From NCBI GenBank assembly GCA_002441545.1, contig DJWL01000074.1, forward strand, positions 1-22,072: a DNA stretch of 22,072 nt. Reading direction: 5' to 3'. Both the position numbers and the translations under genes were made by a program. Every line of letters begins with the position of its first letter. Positions within the stretch are counted from its first letter, which is position 1. The stretch comes from Flavobacteriaceae bacterium UBA6231. GTDB lineage: Bacteria; Bacteroidota; Bacteroidia; Flavobacteriales; Flavobacteriaceae. A model generated the notes under the pieces. That model was given only the letters and a program-made list of their open reading frames with translations. It searched no databases and was not told where the DNA came from. Shown one piece after another: positions 7,451 through 17,132 of the stretch.

Positions 7451-10354
7451 ATGAAAAAAACTTTACAAATTAAAATTTATTTGTTTTTACTACTATTGTT
7501 TCCTGTAGTAATTTTTGCTCAAGAGACCATAACAGGTACCGTTACAGAGACTGGTTCTCAAGACCCTATTCCAGGAGCTAATGTGATAGTTAAAGGAACA
7601 ACAACAGGAACAATAACTGATTTTGACGGTAATTTTAGTTTAAATGTAGCTAGCCTGCCTGTAACCATTGTTGTGTCTTCTTTGGGATACAATACACAGG
7701 AAGTAAAGGTTAATTCAGAACAAAAAGTCATGGTTTCGCTAACTGAGGGAGTGGCTCTAGATGAAGTGATGCTTATTGGTACAAGAAACCCAAATCGTTC
7801 ATCAACAGATACTGCTGTGCCGGTTGATGTTATTGATGTAAAAGAATTGGTTACTGCAGGACCGCAAGTGAATTTAAACCAGATTTTAAATTATGTAGCT
7901 CCATCATTTACATCAAATACACAGACCATTTCTGATGGTACAGACCATATTGACCCTGCTTCGTTAAGAGGTTTGGGACCTGATCAAGTTTTAGTATTAA
8001 TTAATGGAAAGAGAAGACATAATTCTTCTTTAGTAAATGTTAATGGGACTTTTGGTCGTGGAAGTGTTGGAACCGATTTAAATGCAATTCCAGCCGCTTC
8101 TATTGCACGTATTGAGGTTTTGAGAGATGGAGCAGCTGCACAGTATGGTTCTGACGCCATAGCAGGAGTTCTTAATATTGTGCTTAAGAAAAATACCAAC
8201 GAGTTAAATTTAAACATTACTACCGGGGCTAACTTTACAAAAAATGCAAATGATCAAACAGGTGGTGTTGATGGTGAAACCACTAATGTTAGTGCCAACT
8301 ATGGGTTAAATCTTGGAGACAAAGGAGGATATATAAACTTTACTGGTGATTTTGATGTGAGAGAAGATTATAGCAGAATGAAAGAATGGGGAGGAGATAT
8401 TTTTAATCTTTATAATACTGTTGAACGTTTTGCAAATAATGACGACTATGATTTATCATTGTTATTAGATGATGATGTAGCTGATGTTATTAAATATGGT
8501 AATCAGGCTGGGCTAGGTTTAAGTCCAACAGCTACGAAGGCAGAGTTACAAGGAATTTTATCTGCAAAAAATAATGAAGCTGAATTGTCGGCTAGAGGTT
8601 TAAAACGAAGTGATTTTAATATGAGAGTTGGGCAATCTTCTTTACGTGGAGGTCGTTTCTTTGCAAATTTTTCTCTTCCTTTAGATGATAATGATACTGA
8701 ACTCTATTCATTTGCTGGTATAAGTTCAAGAACTGGAAATTCTGCTGGATTTTACAGACAACCTTATGAAAGCAGAACGTATTCACCTGCCTATATGAAT
8801 GGATTTTTACCTGAAATAAATTCAAATATTTCTGATAAATCTTTTGCGATAGGTATTAAAGGTAAAATTAATGAATGGGATGTTGATTTTAGCAATACTT
8901 GGGGTAAAAATGCTTTTATGTATACTATTGGAAATACTTTTAATGCTTCTATGCAAAAAGCGTCTCCAACACTTTTTGATGCAGGTGGATTTTCATTTGC
9001 ACAAAATACAACCAATTTAGATATTAGTAAATTTTATGATGATGTTTTAGCGGGTACAAATGTTGCTTTTGGTGCTGAGTATCGTGTTGAAACTTATGAT
9101 ATTATAGCCGGTGAATTAGGGTCTTACGCACAATATACTGCTGATGGACAAGTAATTACTTTAGCTTCACAAACCCCTTCATTAGACTTTTTTGGAGCCA
9201 AAAGACCAGGAGGCTCTCAAGTATTTCCTGGATTTAGTCCCGCAAACGAATTGTCTCGTGGAAGGAGTAGTGTTGCAGGTTATTTTGATTTAGAAGCAGA
9301 TGTTACTGAAAATATTTTGTTAAGTGGAGCATTGCGTTATGAAGATTATTCTGATTTTGGATCTACTCTAAATGTTAAAATTGCTACTAGAATTAAAGCT
9401 GGTGAAAACACTAATTTAAGAGCTGCATTTAATACAGGATTTAGAGCACCGTCTTTACATCAGTTAAACTTCAATTCAACGTCTACAATTTTTGATAACT
9501 TAGGAAATCCACAAGAAGTTGGAACTTTTGCGAACGATAGTAGAGCGGCACAATTGTTAGGCATTCCACAATTGAAAGAAGAAACGTCTTCAAGTATTAG
9601 TTTAGGATTTACTTCTAAATTGCCTGATGCTCACTTAACATTTACAGTTGATGGGTATTGGGTAGGTATTAATGATAGAGTTGTATATACAGGACAGTTT
9701 GGAATTAGCGATACTGATACAAATCCTGATAATGATACAGGTTCTGAGTTAGATTTATTATTAAAACAAGCTAATGCTTCTGCAGCATCCTTTTTTGCAA
9801 ATGCTATTGATACAGAATCAAAAGGATTGGATATTGTGATTACCCATGATGCTAGAATAGGCAGTTCCGCAAAATTAAAAAGTGATTTATCAGGAACGTT
9901 TTCAAAAACGAAAAAAGTGGGTGGAATAAAAGCTTCAAAAGTATTAAAAGATGCTGGTCTAGTTGGAACATATTTTCCTGAAGATAGCCGTGTATATTTA
10001 GAAGAGGCTGTACCAAGAAGTAAAATTAATTTATCAAACAGCTATACAACAGACAAGTTTAATATTTTTTTAAGAAATGTTTGGTTTGGAGAAGTAACTG
10101 AAGCTACCACAACAGTAGCTAACCAACAAGTCTTTGGATCTAAATTAGTAACTGATTTATCTTTTGGGTATAAAGTTGCAGAAAGCACAACAATTACAAT
10201 AGGGGCAAATAATTTATTTGATATTTATCCTGATAGAGCTGAAGATAAATATAATAACCGTAGTGATGGTCGTTTTGATTGGTCAAGAAGAGCACAACAA
10301 TTTGGAATTGGAGGTCGTTTCCTTTTTGCTAGATTAAGTTTTACTCTTAAATAA
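7451..10354 (+). CDS. TonB-dependent outer-membrane receptor
   Basis: Outer-membrane beta-barrel receptor of 967 residues that imports a ligand using TonB energy. A signal peptide (1-23, ending IFA before Gln24) is followed by a carboxypeptidase-regulatory-like beta-sandwich (about 26-97, with PIPGANVIVKGTTTG and DFDGNFSL), then the plug (about 115-250, with VLVLINGKRRH and IEVLRDGAAAQYGSDAIAGV), then the barrel, including TGFRAPSLHQ and a C-terminal strand ending RLSFTLK. The -DEVMLIGTR- stretch before the plug may act as the Ton box. The extra N-terminal domain is typical of Bacteroidota. No SusD-like lipoprotein, sugar enzyme or iron gene adjoins it, so this is not a standard SusCD pair and the ligand is unknown; the plug resembles siderophore/cobalamin-type receptors more than SusC. 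It ends at a bidirectional terminator. Confidence 0.93.
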   Translation: MKKTLQIKIYLFLLLLFPVVIFAQETITGTVTETGSQDPIPGANVIVKGTTTGTITDFDGNFSLNVASLPVTIVVSSLGYNTQEVKVNSEQKVMVSLTEGVALDEVMLIGTRNPNRSSTDTAVPVDVIDVKELVTAGPQVNLNQILNYVAPSFTSNTQTISDGTDHIDPASLRGLGPDQVLVLINGKRRHNSSLVNVNGTFGRGSVGTDLNAIPAASIARIEVLRDGAAAQYGSDAIAGVLNIVLKKNTNELNLNITTGANFTKNANDQTGGVDGETTNVSANYGLNLGDKGGYINFTGDFDVREDYSRMKEWGGDIFNLYNTVERFANNDDYDLSLLLDDDVADVIKYGNQAGLGLSPTATKAELQGILSAKNNEAELSARGLKRSDFNMRVGQSSLRGGRFFANFSLPLDDNDTELYSFAGISSRTGNSAGFYRQPYESRTYSPAYMNGFLPEINSNISDKSFAIGIKGKINEWDVDFSNTWGKNAFMYTIGNTFNASMQKASPTLFDAGGFSFAQNTTNLDISKFYDDVLAGTNVAFGAEYRVETYDIIAGELGSYAQYTADGQVITLASQTPSLDFFGAKRPGGSQVFPGFSPANELSRGRSSVAGYFDLEADVTENILLSGALRYEDYSDFGSTLNVKIATRIKAGENTNLRAAFNTGFRAPSLHQLNFNSTSTIFDNLGNPQEVGTFANDSRAAQLLGIPQLKEETSSSISLGFTSKLPDAHLTFTVDGYWVGINDRVVYTGQFGISDTDTNPDNDTGSELDLLLKQANASAASFFANAIDTESKGLDIVITHDARIGSSAKLKSDLSGTFSKTKKVGGIKASKVLKDAGLVGTYFPEDSRVYLEEAVPRSKINLSNSYTTDKFNIFLRNVWFGEVTEATTTVANQQVFGSKLVTDLSFGYKVAESTTITIGANNLFDIYPDRAEDKYNNRSDGRFDWSRRAQQFGIGGRFLFARLSFTLK

Positions 10355-10372
10355 TAAGATTATTTATAAATT

Positions 10373-10403
10373 AAAAAGCCTCAACAAAATGTTGAGGCTT
10401 TTT
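10373..10403. terminator. Strong bidirectional terminator
   Basis: Perfect 14-bp stem AAAAAGCCTCAACA / TGTTGAGGCTTTTT with a 3-nt loop. T runs end the arm in both directions, so it can stop both the receptor transcript (plus) and the efflux operon (minus, ending at 10426). Confidence 0.9.
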
Positions 10404-10425
10404 GCATATAAATAATTTTGGCTTA

Positions 10426-13400
10426 TTACGAAGTAATAGAGTCTCTTTTAGCTGCAACTCTATCTATATACAACCACATTTTATATCTAGTTACTAAGTA
10501 AAATAATATAGGAACCACTACTAGAGTTAAAAAAGTAGCTACAAAAAGGCCATAAATAACGGTCCAAGCTAGTGGCCCCCAGAAAATAACGTTATCTCCA
10601 CCCATATAAATGTTAGCATCAAAATCACTAAAAAAGGTAAAGAAATTAATATTTAAACCAATAGCAAGTGGTATTAAACCTAAAATAGTGGTTATGGCTG
10701 TTAATAATACAGGTCTTAAACGTGCTTTTCCGGCTTTAACAATAGCCTCAAAAAGTTCTTCTTTACTTATATATTGATTGTCTTCCAAATCATGTTCAAT
10801 CTTTTTTCGGTCAATTAATAATTGGGTGTAATCTAAAAGTACCACGCCATTATTTACTACAATACCAGCAAGCGATATAATACCCATCATGGTCATCATG
10901 ATTACAAAAGGACTACCTGTAATAACCATACCACCAAATACTCCAATAAAACTTAAGAAAACGGCCAGCATGATAATGCCTGGTTTTGAAACCGAATTAA
11001 ACTGGAATATTAAAATAAAGAAAATAAGTCCTAAACCTATAAAGAACGCACTCATTAAAAAAGCCATTTGTTTATTCTGCTCCTCAATTTGACCTGTATA
11101 ATCAATTTTTATATTATCAGGTTTTTCATTAAAGGATTGCATTTCATGTTGAATTTTAGAAACGATGGCTCCTGCGTCTGTAAACCCAGGTGATAATGCG
11201 GAATATAAGGTTACTACACGCTTCACATCTCTATGTTTTATGGCGCTAAAACCAGACGTGTTATTTTGCTTTGCTACGGCAGATACAGGAATTTCTTTTA
11301 TCTGGCCCGAAGCCATATCTCTAAAAGTTATTTTCTGGTTAAAAATAGCACTTGTATTATACCTGTTTTCTTCATTAAACCGGACATAAATGTCATAATC
11401 GTCTCCATGTTCTTTATAAACACCAGCTTTAGCTCCAAAAATAGAATTGCGTAATTGTTGTCCTACTTGTCCTGACGAAACGCCTAACTCACCTGCTTTT
11501 TTTCTATCCACATGTACTTGCATAGCAGGTTTTGATTTATTGACATCAATTTTTAGTTCGTCAATCCCTTGAATATTTTTGGTATTTAAGAAGTTTCTCA
11601 TTTTTTCTGCTGTATTTATCAATTCAGCATAATCATCACCTTCTAACTCAATATTTATGGGATAACCTGCTGGTGGACCTGCGGCATCTTTTTCAACAGA
11701 AATTGCAACACCAGGATATATGTCTTTGAGATCTTCTTGAACTTTTTTAAGAAGTTCTTTACTGTCTGCACCTCTTCTATATTTAAACTCGCGCATGGTA
11801 GCAGTAATTTTTCCACGATGTGGCATTTCAGCAGCAGAACCTCCATCAGTTTGTGGATTACCTGCACCTTCACCAACTTGAGAAACAGCGCTTTCAGTTA
11901 AAAAATTATAATCACCATCCATAAAAATGGGGTCGTTAATTATTTTATAAACACGGTTTTCAATGTCTTTAGTTATGGCATTGGTTTTTTTAATATCAGT
12001 ACCTTCAGGATATTCTATATATACTATAATTTGATTGGGTGTATTGTCTGGAAAAAATTCCACTTTAGTTCTTTGACTACCAATAGAGGCACCAAACCCA
12101 GCAAATGCTATAATAAGCAACAAGAATGTGCCAATGATGATAAAAATAGGTCTCTTGCCTTTTAATGCAGCGCGAAGCGTACGTTCATATAAAAGTTCAT
12201 AACGTGGTAAAATGTCATTTTGAAAGTGATTTGACCATTTTCTTAAGAACAATCGGTAAACCCATAACAATATGGATGTTATAACCATAAGTGTTCCTAA
12301 ACCTCTATAGCTACCACCAAAGATAAAAATGAGAATTCCAATGATGGCTATAGTTCCAGAGAGTTTAATAATTTGTTTTAATGGTAAGTTTTTGTCTTCT
12401 GTAGTCATAAACTGGGATACCATTACAGAGTTAAAGAAAATAGCAACAAATAATGATGAACCTAATACCACGGATAGAGTTATTGGGAAATATTTCATGA
12501 ATTCTCCCATGATTCCTGGCCACATTCCCAAAGGAATAAATGCTGCAACCGTTGTAGCTGTAGAAATGATGATTGGAAAAGCAATTTCACCAATTCCTTT
12601 TTTAGCTGCTTCGTTTCTGCTTAATCCTTCTTCATTCATTAATCGGTATACGTTTTCAACCACCACGATACCGTTGTCAACAAGCATTCCCAGTCCCATA
12701 ATCAACCCAAATAAAATCATGGTATTCATGGTGTAACCTAAAAGATTTAATATCATGAGCGACATAAACATGGACATTGGAATGGCAAACCCAACGAACA
12801 AGGCATTTTTAAATCCTAAAAAGAACATTAATACGGTTACTACTAGAATAATTCCAAAAAAGATGTTGTTAACCAAGTCATCTACTTGCCCAATAGTTTG
12901 TGAAGATTGGTCATTGGCAATGGTCACTTTTAAATCTGGTGGGAATACATTGGCAACAGCATTATCAACAATAGCTTGAATCTGCTCAGCAGCAGCAACC
13001 ATGTTTTTTCCAGAACGTTTTTTAACATCTAACATTACAACAGGTTTACCAAACTCTCTTGCGTATGTTGTTTTGTCTTCATCTTTAAATGAAACTGTTG
13101 CTATATCTTTTAAATAAATAGGGTTGTTGTGCTCAGATTTTACAACAAAGTTTTCTAAGTCACTAGGCTTGTCTATTTCACCAATAATTCTGATGGTACG
13201 GCGTTGTCCGCTGGTGATTAAGTTACCAGCAGACATGGTCATGTTTTCACCATTTATGGTGTTTATTATATCATTAAAGCTAACTTGAGCAGCCATCATT
13301 TTATATATATCTACAGCTACTTCAACTTCTTTGTCTTGAGCACCACGTATATCTACCTGTTTAATTTCTTGCAAACTTTCAATTTCATCTTCAAGATATT

Positions 13401-13920
13401 CTCCATATTCTTTTAATTTCTCAATTGGATAATCTCCATAGATATTAATGTTTAGAATAGGCATTTCTTCAGAGAGACTTAAATCAAAAACATTAGGTTC
13501 TACTTTTGCACCATTAAAAGTCGGCCAATCTTCACCCGAGGTCTCTGAATCTACTTCATCTTTAACTTTTTGCTTTGCAGCTTCAACAGAAATATTTTCA
13601 TCAAACTCAACAATAATAATAGAGTAATCTTCTTGTGAGGTTGAGGTTATTTCAACTACATTACTTACTGTTTTTAATTTGTCCTCAATTGGATCAGTAA
13701 TTAGTTTTTCAATATCTTCAGCTGTATTTCCAGGGTATATTGAACTAATATAAATTTTGGTTTCTTTTACCTCAGGAAAACTTTCACGAGGCATGCTATA
13801 ATAAGCTCCAGCACCAAGAATAAGTATCAGGGTAATTAAAACATACATAGTTGTTTTATTATTGATGGCCCATGATGATAATCCAAACTCCTTATGAGCT
13901 TCTTTTTTCTTTTTAGTCAT
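10426..13920 (-). CDS. RND-family efflux pump permease
   Basis: Inner-membrane proton-driven pump of the AcrB/MexB superfamily, last gene of a tetR-tolC-mfp-rnd operon, predicted to send substrates through the adjacent periplasmic and outer-membrane partners. TM1 (about 24-41) precedes the PRESFPEV porter start; two large periplasmic loops and the TM2-6 and TM8-12 bundles follow. In TM4, GMLVDNGIVVVENV (411-424) keeps Asp415 (AcrB Asp407) but has Asn416 in place of Asp408. In TM10, IVVNNGVVLLDY lacks the lysine of AcrB Lys940. At 1164 residues it is about 110 longer than AcrB. Part of the extra length is an added pair of hydrophobic segments (about 518-536 and 541-558) between TM6 and TM7. 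The substrate cannot be read; it resembles HAE1-like pumps more than CzcA metal pumps. The ATG is 24 nt after the MFP stop. Confidence 0.92.
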   Translation of the reverse strand: MTKKKKEAHKEFGLSSWAINNKTTMYVLITLILILGAGAYYSMPRESFPEVKETKIYISSIYPGNTAEDIEKLITDPIEDKLKTVSNVVEITSTSQEDYSIIIVEFDENISVEAAKQKVKDEVDSETSGEDWPTFNGAKVEPNVFDLSLSEEMPILNINIYGDYPIEKLKEYGEYLEDEIESLQEIKQVDIRGAQDKEVEVAVDIYKMMAAQVSFNDIINTINGENMTMSAGNLITSGQRRTIRIIGEIDKPSDLENFVVKSEHNNPIYLKDIATVSFKDEDKTTYAREFGKPVVMLDVKKRSGKNMVAAAEQIQAIVDNAVANVFPPDLKVTIANDQSSQTIGQVDDLVNNIFFGIILVVTVLMFFLGFKNALFVGFAIPMSMFMSLMILNLLGYTMNTMILFGLIMGLGMLVDNGIVVVENVYRLMNEEGLSRNEAAKKGIGEIAFPIIISTATTVAAFIPLGMWPGIMGEFMKYFPITLSVVLGSSLFVAIFFNSVMVSQFMTTEDKNLPLKQIIKLSGTIAIIGILIFIFGGSYRGLGTLMVITSILLWVYRLFLRKWSNHFQNDILPRYELLYERTLRAALKGKRPIFIIIGTFLLLIIAFAGFGASIGSQRTKVEFFPDNTPNQIIVYIEYPEGTDIKKTNAITKDIENRVYKIINDPIFMDGDYNFLTESAVSQVGEGAGNPQTDGGSAAEMPHRGKITATMREFKYRRGADSKELLKKVQEDLKDIYPGVAISVEKDAAGPPAGYPINIELEGDDYAELINTAEKMRNFLNTKNIQGIDELKIDVNKSKPAMQVHVDRKKAGELGVSSGQVGQQLRNSIFGAKAGVYKEHGDDYDIYVRFNEENRYNTSAIFNQKITFRDMASGQIKEIPVSAVAKQNNTSGFSAIKHRDVKRVVTLYSALSPGFTDAGAIVSKIQHEMQSFNEKPDNIKIDYTGQIEEQNKQMAFLMSAFFIGLGLIFFILIFQFNSVSKPGIIMLAVFLSFIGVFGGMVITGSPFVIMMTMMGIISLAGIVVNNGVVLLDYTQLLIDRKKIEHDLEDNQYISKEELFEAIVKAGKARLRPVLLTAITTILGLIPLAIGLNINFFTFFSDFDANIYMGGDNVIFWGPLAWTVIYGLFVATFLTLVVVPILFYLVTRYKMWLYIDRVAAKRDSITS

Positions 13921-13944
13921 TTTTAAAAACTTTATAGGTTTGAA

Positions 13945-15123
13945 TTATTGCTGTTTATCAACAACTAGGATTTTTATTTCTTGTCCATCTTTAACGCTAC
14001 GAGCACCTTCATCAATGATCTCATCTTCATGTACTAAACCAGAAAGAATTTCAATATAATCACCTTGTGTTTTACCTGTTTCAATAATGACTTGCTTTGC
14101 AATTCCTTTGTCTCCATTTTTATTTGTAATGGTATAAACATATTGTTCGCCTTCCGCATTTTCAGAAATGATACTTTGTGGAATTAATATGGCTTTATTG
14201 TTATTGTAATCGTTAATTTTTAGTTTAGCAGTAAGATTGGGTTTTATATTTCCATCATAATTAGGGATAGCGACCTCAACTTTAAAAGTTCTGTTAGCTG
14301 GATTAATAAAATTGCCTGCTTGACGCACTTTTGAATCAATAGTTTTTCCTAAGATTGGAAATTCAACCATAACTTCTTTTCCTGAAGTCACATCAGAAAT
14401 ATAGCGTTCTGGAACATCAGCTTCAATATACATGTCTTTTAGGTTAACAATTCTAAATAATTGTGATTGACCTGGCGCAACTACACTACCTTGATCTGTA
14501 ATTACATCATCAATGCTTCCTGAAAAAGGGGCTCTAACTACCGTTTTTTCAATTTGCTGGTTTAATTGTTTAATGGCTCTTGATTGTGCTTCGTATGATG
14601 ATTTTGCTTGTAAATATTGAATTTCACTACCAATTTTTTGATTCCAAAGGCGTTCTTGACGGTCAAAAGTTGTTTTGGCTAAATCGGCTTGGATTTGTAA
14701 TTGTGCTAATTGTTGGCTTAAGCCTCCGTCATCAATTTTTGCTAAAATTTGACCTTTGCTTACAAGTTGCCCTTCTTTAACATATACTTGAGTTAGAACA
14801 CCCGAAAATTCTGGATATATAATTAAATTTTGTTTGGTGCTAACATTTCCTTGTAGTTCTAAATAATGAGTAAAAGCAACTTCTTTTGCTGAAAACGTAG
14901 TAACTAATGGCACTTTTTCTAGAGGGTCTAATTCTTTAATTTTTGCATCCAATTGTTTTAATTCTGAACTAATAAGTTGCTGCTGCTCATCTAATAGATT
15001 TTTCTTTGCTCTAATTTTTTCTAAATTATTGGTAGCAATAACTTCTTCTACAGATTGTTTTTTCTCGCTATTGCATGATGTCAATATAAATGCAAAGGCT
15101 ATAATTGATATAATATATTTCAT
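13945..15123 (-). CDS. RND efflux membrane-fusion lipoprotein
   Basis: Periplasmic adaptor linking the RND pump to the TolC-like channel; 392 residues. The lipoprotein signal ends at LTSC (Cys17), so it should be lipid-anchored. A first coiled coil (about 27-67) precedes the usual body: half-lipoyl segment (PEFSGVLTQVYVKEGQLVSKGQILAKID), helical hairpin (about 132-190), second half-lipoyl (VVRAPFSGSIDDVITDQGSVV), beta-barrel (YIEADVPERYI) and membrane-proximal domain. The extra N-terminal coil before the first lipoyl half is not in AcrA. It lies between the tolC and RND genes with gaps of 17 and 24 nt, so one transcript is very likely. Confidence 0.93.
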   Translation of the reverse strand: MKYIISIIAFAFILTSCNSEKKQSVEEVIATNNLEKIRAKKNLLDEQQQLISSELKQLDAKIKELDPLEKVPLVTTFSAKEVAFTHYLELQGNVSTKQNLIIYPEFSGVLTQVYVKEGQLVSKGQILAKIDDGGLSQQLAQLQIQADLAKTTFDRQERLWNQKIGSEIQYLQAKSSYEAQSRAIKQLNQQIEKTVVRAPFSGSIDDVITDQGSVVAPGQSQLFRIVNLKDMYIEADVPERYISDVTSGKEVMVEFPILGKTIDSKVRQAGNFINPANRTFKVEVAIPNYDGNIKPNLTAKLKINDYNNNKAILIPQSIISENAEGEQYVYTITNKNGDKGIAKQVIIETGKTQGDYIEILSGLVHEDEIIDEGARSVKDGQEIKILVVDKQQ

Positions 15124-15127
15124 AATA

Positions 15128-15157
15128 TTGATTGATTGATTTATTGATTGTTGATTG
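15128..15157. repeat. TTGA short repeats at tolC-mfp junction
   Basis: A run of TTGA units, three in tandem and then interrupted copies, covers the last codons of the tolC-like gene and the spacer before the MFP ATG. A related short run (TGATTGATTGTTGATG) covers the end of the tetR gene and the spacer before the tolC ATG, near 16494-16510. Confidence 0.55.
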
Positions 15158-16487
15158 TGTTTAATACGGTTTCTAATTCAGCTTTTTTATTAATTACATC
15201 AAGCATAGCTTGTAAATATTCTTGTTGTGCTGTATATAATTGTGTTTGCGCTTGTCTTAAATCAAAACTAGAAGCAATTCCCTCAAAAAATTTGACTTGA
15301 TTTTTTTGCTCAATACGTTCAGCAAGCTGAAGGTTTTGTTTTTTATTATCATAATCTTCAACCGAGAATTGATAGTCACTTTTCGCTGAAGCAATTTGAA
15401 GTTGTAATTTTTGTTCAGTTTCAATTAAATCATCTTCAGATTTTGATAAATTTATTTTTGCTCTTTGCGTGGCAGCACTTCTTCCTAAAGAACTAAAAAT
15501 GGGGATATTCATGTTTACACCAAATAATGAAGAACCAAACCATTGCTGGCTTTTTTTAGCAAACTCAAATGAATTACCAAAGCCTGAATAGCCACCATTT
15601 AGGAAAGCGTTCAAGGTTGGTAAAGCTTTACTTTTTTCTAGTTTAAGTAATAGTTCTTTTGATTTTTTGTCGTTTTCTGCGATGAGATAATCAATGTTGT
15701 TTTCAATATTGGATTCTTTCTCAAGCAATTCAAGCGATATATTTTGTAGCGTTAAATTTTCAAGACTATCAGTAAGTTTAGTGTTTTTATAAACATCAAG
15801 CCCCATAGTTATGTTAAGCATTTGATAGGCTAATGTTTTTAAACGCATAACATTTTTTAGAGAACTTTCAACACTAGAAAAGGTGATTTGCATTTGCTCC
15901 ACACTTTCTTCTTCTTCTAAACCATTTTCATAAATTTTGGTTAATTCGAATAAGTTCTTTTCTAGAACAGCTTTATTGCGTTCTAATATTTGAACACTTT
16001 GTTCAGCAAGTAATACATTTCCGTAGGCATTTATAACAGCTTTTCTAACTTCTAAATCGGTTTTTGTTTTTGCGTTTTCTGAAATTTCTAAATATACTTT
16101 TGCCGATTGTAATCCAACTAAATACGAGCCATCAAATATTTTTTGATTTAAAGTAGCAGTTGCAGAAATATTTTGTTTGGTTCCAAAAGTAACTTCAGCA
16201 AATTCTCCTGGATTTCCACCAAAAAATTCAGCAGGAATTAAAGATACTTGTTGCTTTAAAAAGTTTTGATAATCTATTGAAGCGCTTATTTGTGGTAATC
16301 CGGTTGAAATAGTTTCCCATTTTTGTTTTTTTGCTGCTTCAATATCTCGTTGTGCATTTTTAGCCGTTCTGTTATGCTCTAAAGCATAGTCTATTGCTTG
16401 CTGTAAACTAAAACTCTGTGTTTTTTCTTGTGAAAACATTAGAGTCGTGCATAAAAAAAGTAAAATCAATAGTCTTTTATTTGTCAT
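15141..16487 (-). CDS. TolC-family outer-membrane efflux protein
   Basis: Outer-membrane channel of the tripartite pump, 448 residues. The signal peptide (about 1-19, ending LMFS before Gln20) is followed by the internal duplication of the outer-membrane efflux protein family: long amphipathic helices rich in Gln, Glu and Lys, separated by two short beta-strand regions. Visible landmarks are SLQQAIDYALEHNRTAKNA at the start of the first repeat and DLRQAQTQLYTAQQEYLQAMLDV near the end of the second. The ATG is three nucleotides after the tetR stop, so the two are translated from the same message. Length is typical for the family in Bacteroidota. Confidence 0.93.
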   Translation of the reverse strand: MTNKRLLILLFLCTTLMFSQEKTQSFSLQQAIDYALEHNRTAKNAQRDIEAAKKQKWETISTGLPQISASIDYQNFLKQQVSLIPAEFFGGNPGEFAEVTFGTKQNISATATLNQKIFDGSYLVGLQSAKVYLEISENAKTKTDLEVRKAVINAYGNVLLAEQSVQILERNKAVLEKNLFELTKIYENGLEEEESVEQMQITFSSVESSLKNVMRLKTLAYQMLNITMGLDVYKNTKLTDSLENLTLQNISLELLEKESNIENNIDYLIAENDKKSKELLLKLEKSKALPTLNAFLNGGYSGFGNSFEFAKKSQQWFGSSLFGVNMNIPIFSSLGRSAATQRAKINLSKSEDDLIETEQKLQLQIASAKSDYQFSVEDYDNKKQNLQLAERIEQKNQVKFFEGIASSFDLRQAQTQLYTAQQEYLQAMLDVINKKAELETVLNTINNQ

Positions 16488-16490
16488 GTT

Positions 16491-17093
16491 TTATGATTGA
16501 TTGTTGATGAATTTGTGTAATGTTAATAATCCTTTTTCTGTACAAATACCTCTTAAATGATATTCTAAATAATATTCCATAAGCGTATTCATTGAGAAAT
16601 TATTTAAAGGGAATACCTCTCTATCTTTTAAAACCACCATACAGTTAAAATATATTCTTGAGATAAATTCTATATTAATATTTGACCTGTATAAACCTTG
16701 CTCAACACCTCTTGTAAGATTATCTTTTACGCACTCTTGCATGACTTCAAATTGTTTCTTTTTAAGTGTGTTAAATATTTTAGGGTAGTATTTTTGTAAT
16801 TGATATTGAGGGGATGATTTTTCGTCTTTTAAATGTTCCAGAACAAATTGTTTAATGTCATAGATCTCTTCAATAGGATTCTTTTTTAAAGCGCATATAC
16901 CACTGATGCCACAAGAAATATTTTCAAAAACATACAAACTTACTGCTTCAACAAGAGATGTTTTGTTTTCAAAATGCTGATAAATTGTCTTTTTTGATAT
17001 TCCTAAATGATTTGAAATATCATCCATAGTGATGCTTTTAAACCCATAGTTTAAAAACAATTCCGCTGCGTTACTTAATATTTTTTCTCTCAT
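16491..17093 (-). CDS. TetR-family repressor of the efflux operon
   Basis: DNA-binding regulator of 200 residues, first gene of the efflux operon and probably its repressor. The N-terminal helix-turn-helix is clear: MREKILSNAAELFLNYGF, SITMDDISNHLGISKKTIYQHFENKTSLV (about 1-50). The C-terminal ligand-binding domain is divergent, as is usual, with C-I-C spaced cysteines near ISCGISGICAL. I start it at ATG 17091-17093; the frame stays open to a TTG at 17144, but a complete promoter and an inverted repeat lie in that interval, and the shorter protein begins as TetR proteins do. The -7 box ends eight bases before the ATG. The gene is followed at once by the tolC-like gene. Confidence 0.92.
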   Translation of the reverse strand: MREKILSNAAELFLNYGFKSITMDDISNHLGISKKTIYQHFENKTSLVEAVSLYVFENISCGISGICALKKNPIEEIYDIKQFVLEHLKDEKSSPQYQLQKYYPKIFNTLKKKQFEVMQECVKDNLTRGVEQGLYRSNINIEFISRIYFNCMVVLKDREVFPLNNFSMNTLMEYYLEYHLRGICTEKGLLTLHKFINNQS

Positions 17094-17101
17094 AATGGGT
17101 G

Positions 17102-17132
17102 CAAATATACGATAGGAAACTTTAAAAACAAA
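17102..17132 (-). promoter_or_regulatory. Efflux operon promoter
   Basis: On the minus strand TTTG (17132-17129), a 19-bp spacer, then TATATTTG (17109-17102): an exact Bacteroidota consensus. The tetR ATG is at 17093, so the leader is at most a few bases. Confidence 0.75.

Noticed and set aside
7451..10354. SusC-type polysaccharide utilisation locus
   Set aside because: There is no SusD-like lipoprotein or carbohydrate enzyme beside the receptor, and the plug resembles siderophore/vitamin-type receptors.
12329..12736. 135-codon ORF on the plus strand inside the RND gene
   Set aside because: It is antisense to a well-conserved coding region, with a composition reflecting the reverse of membrane helices; there is no independent support.
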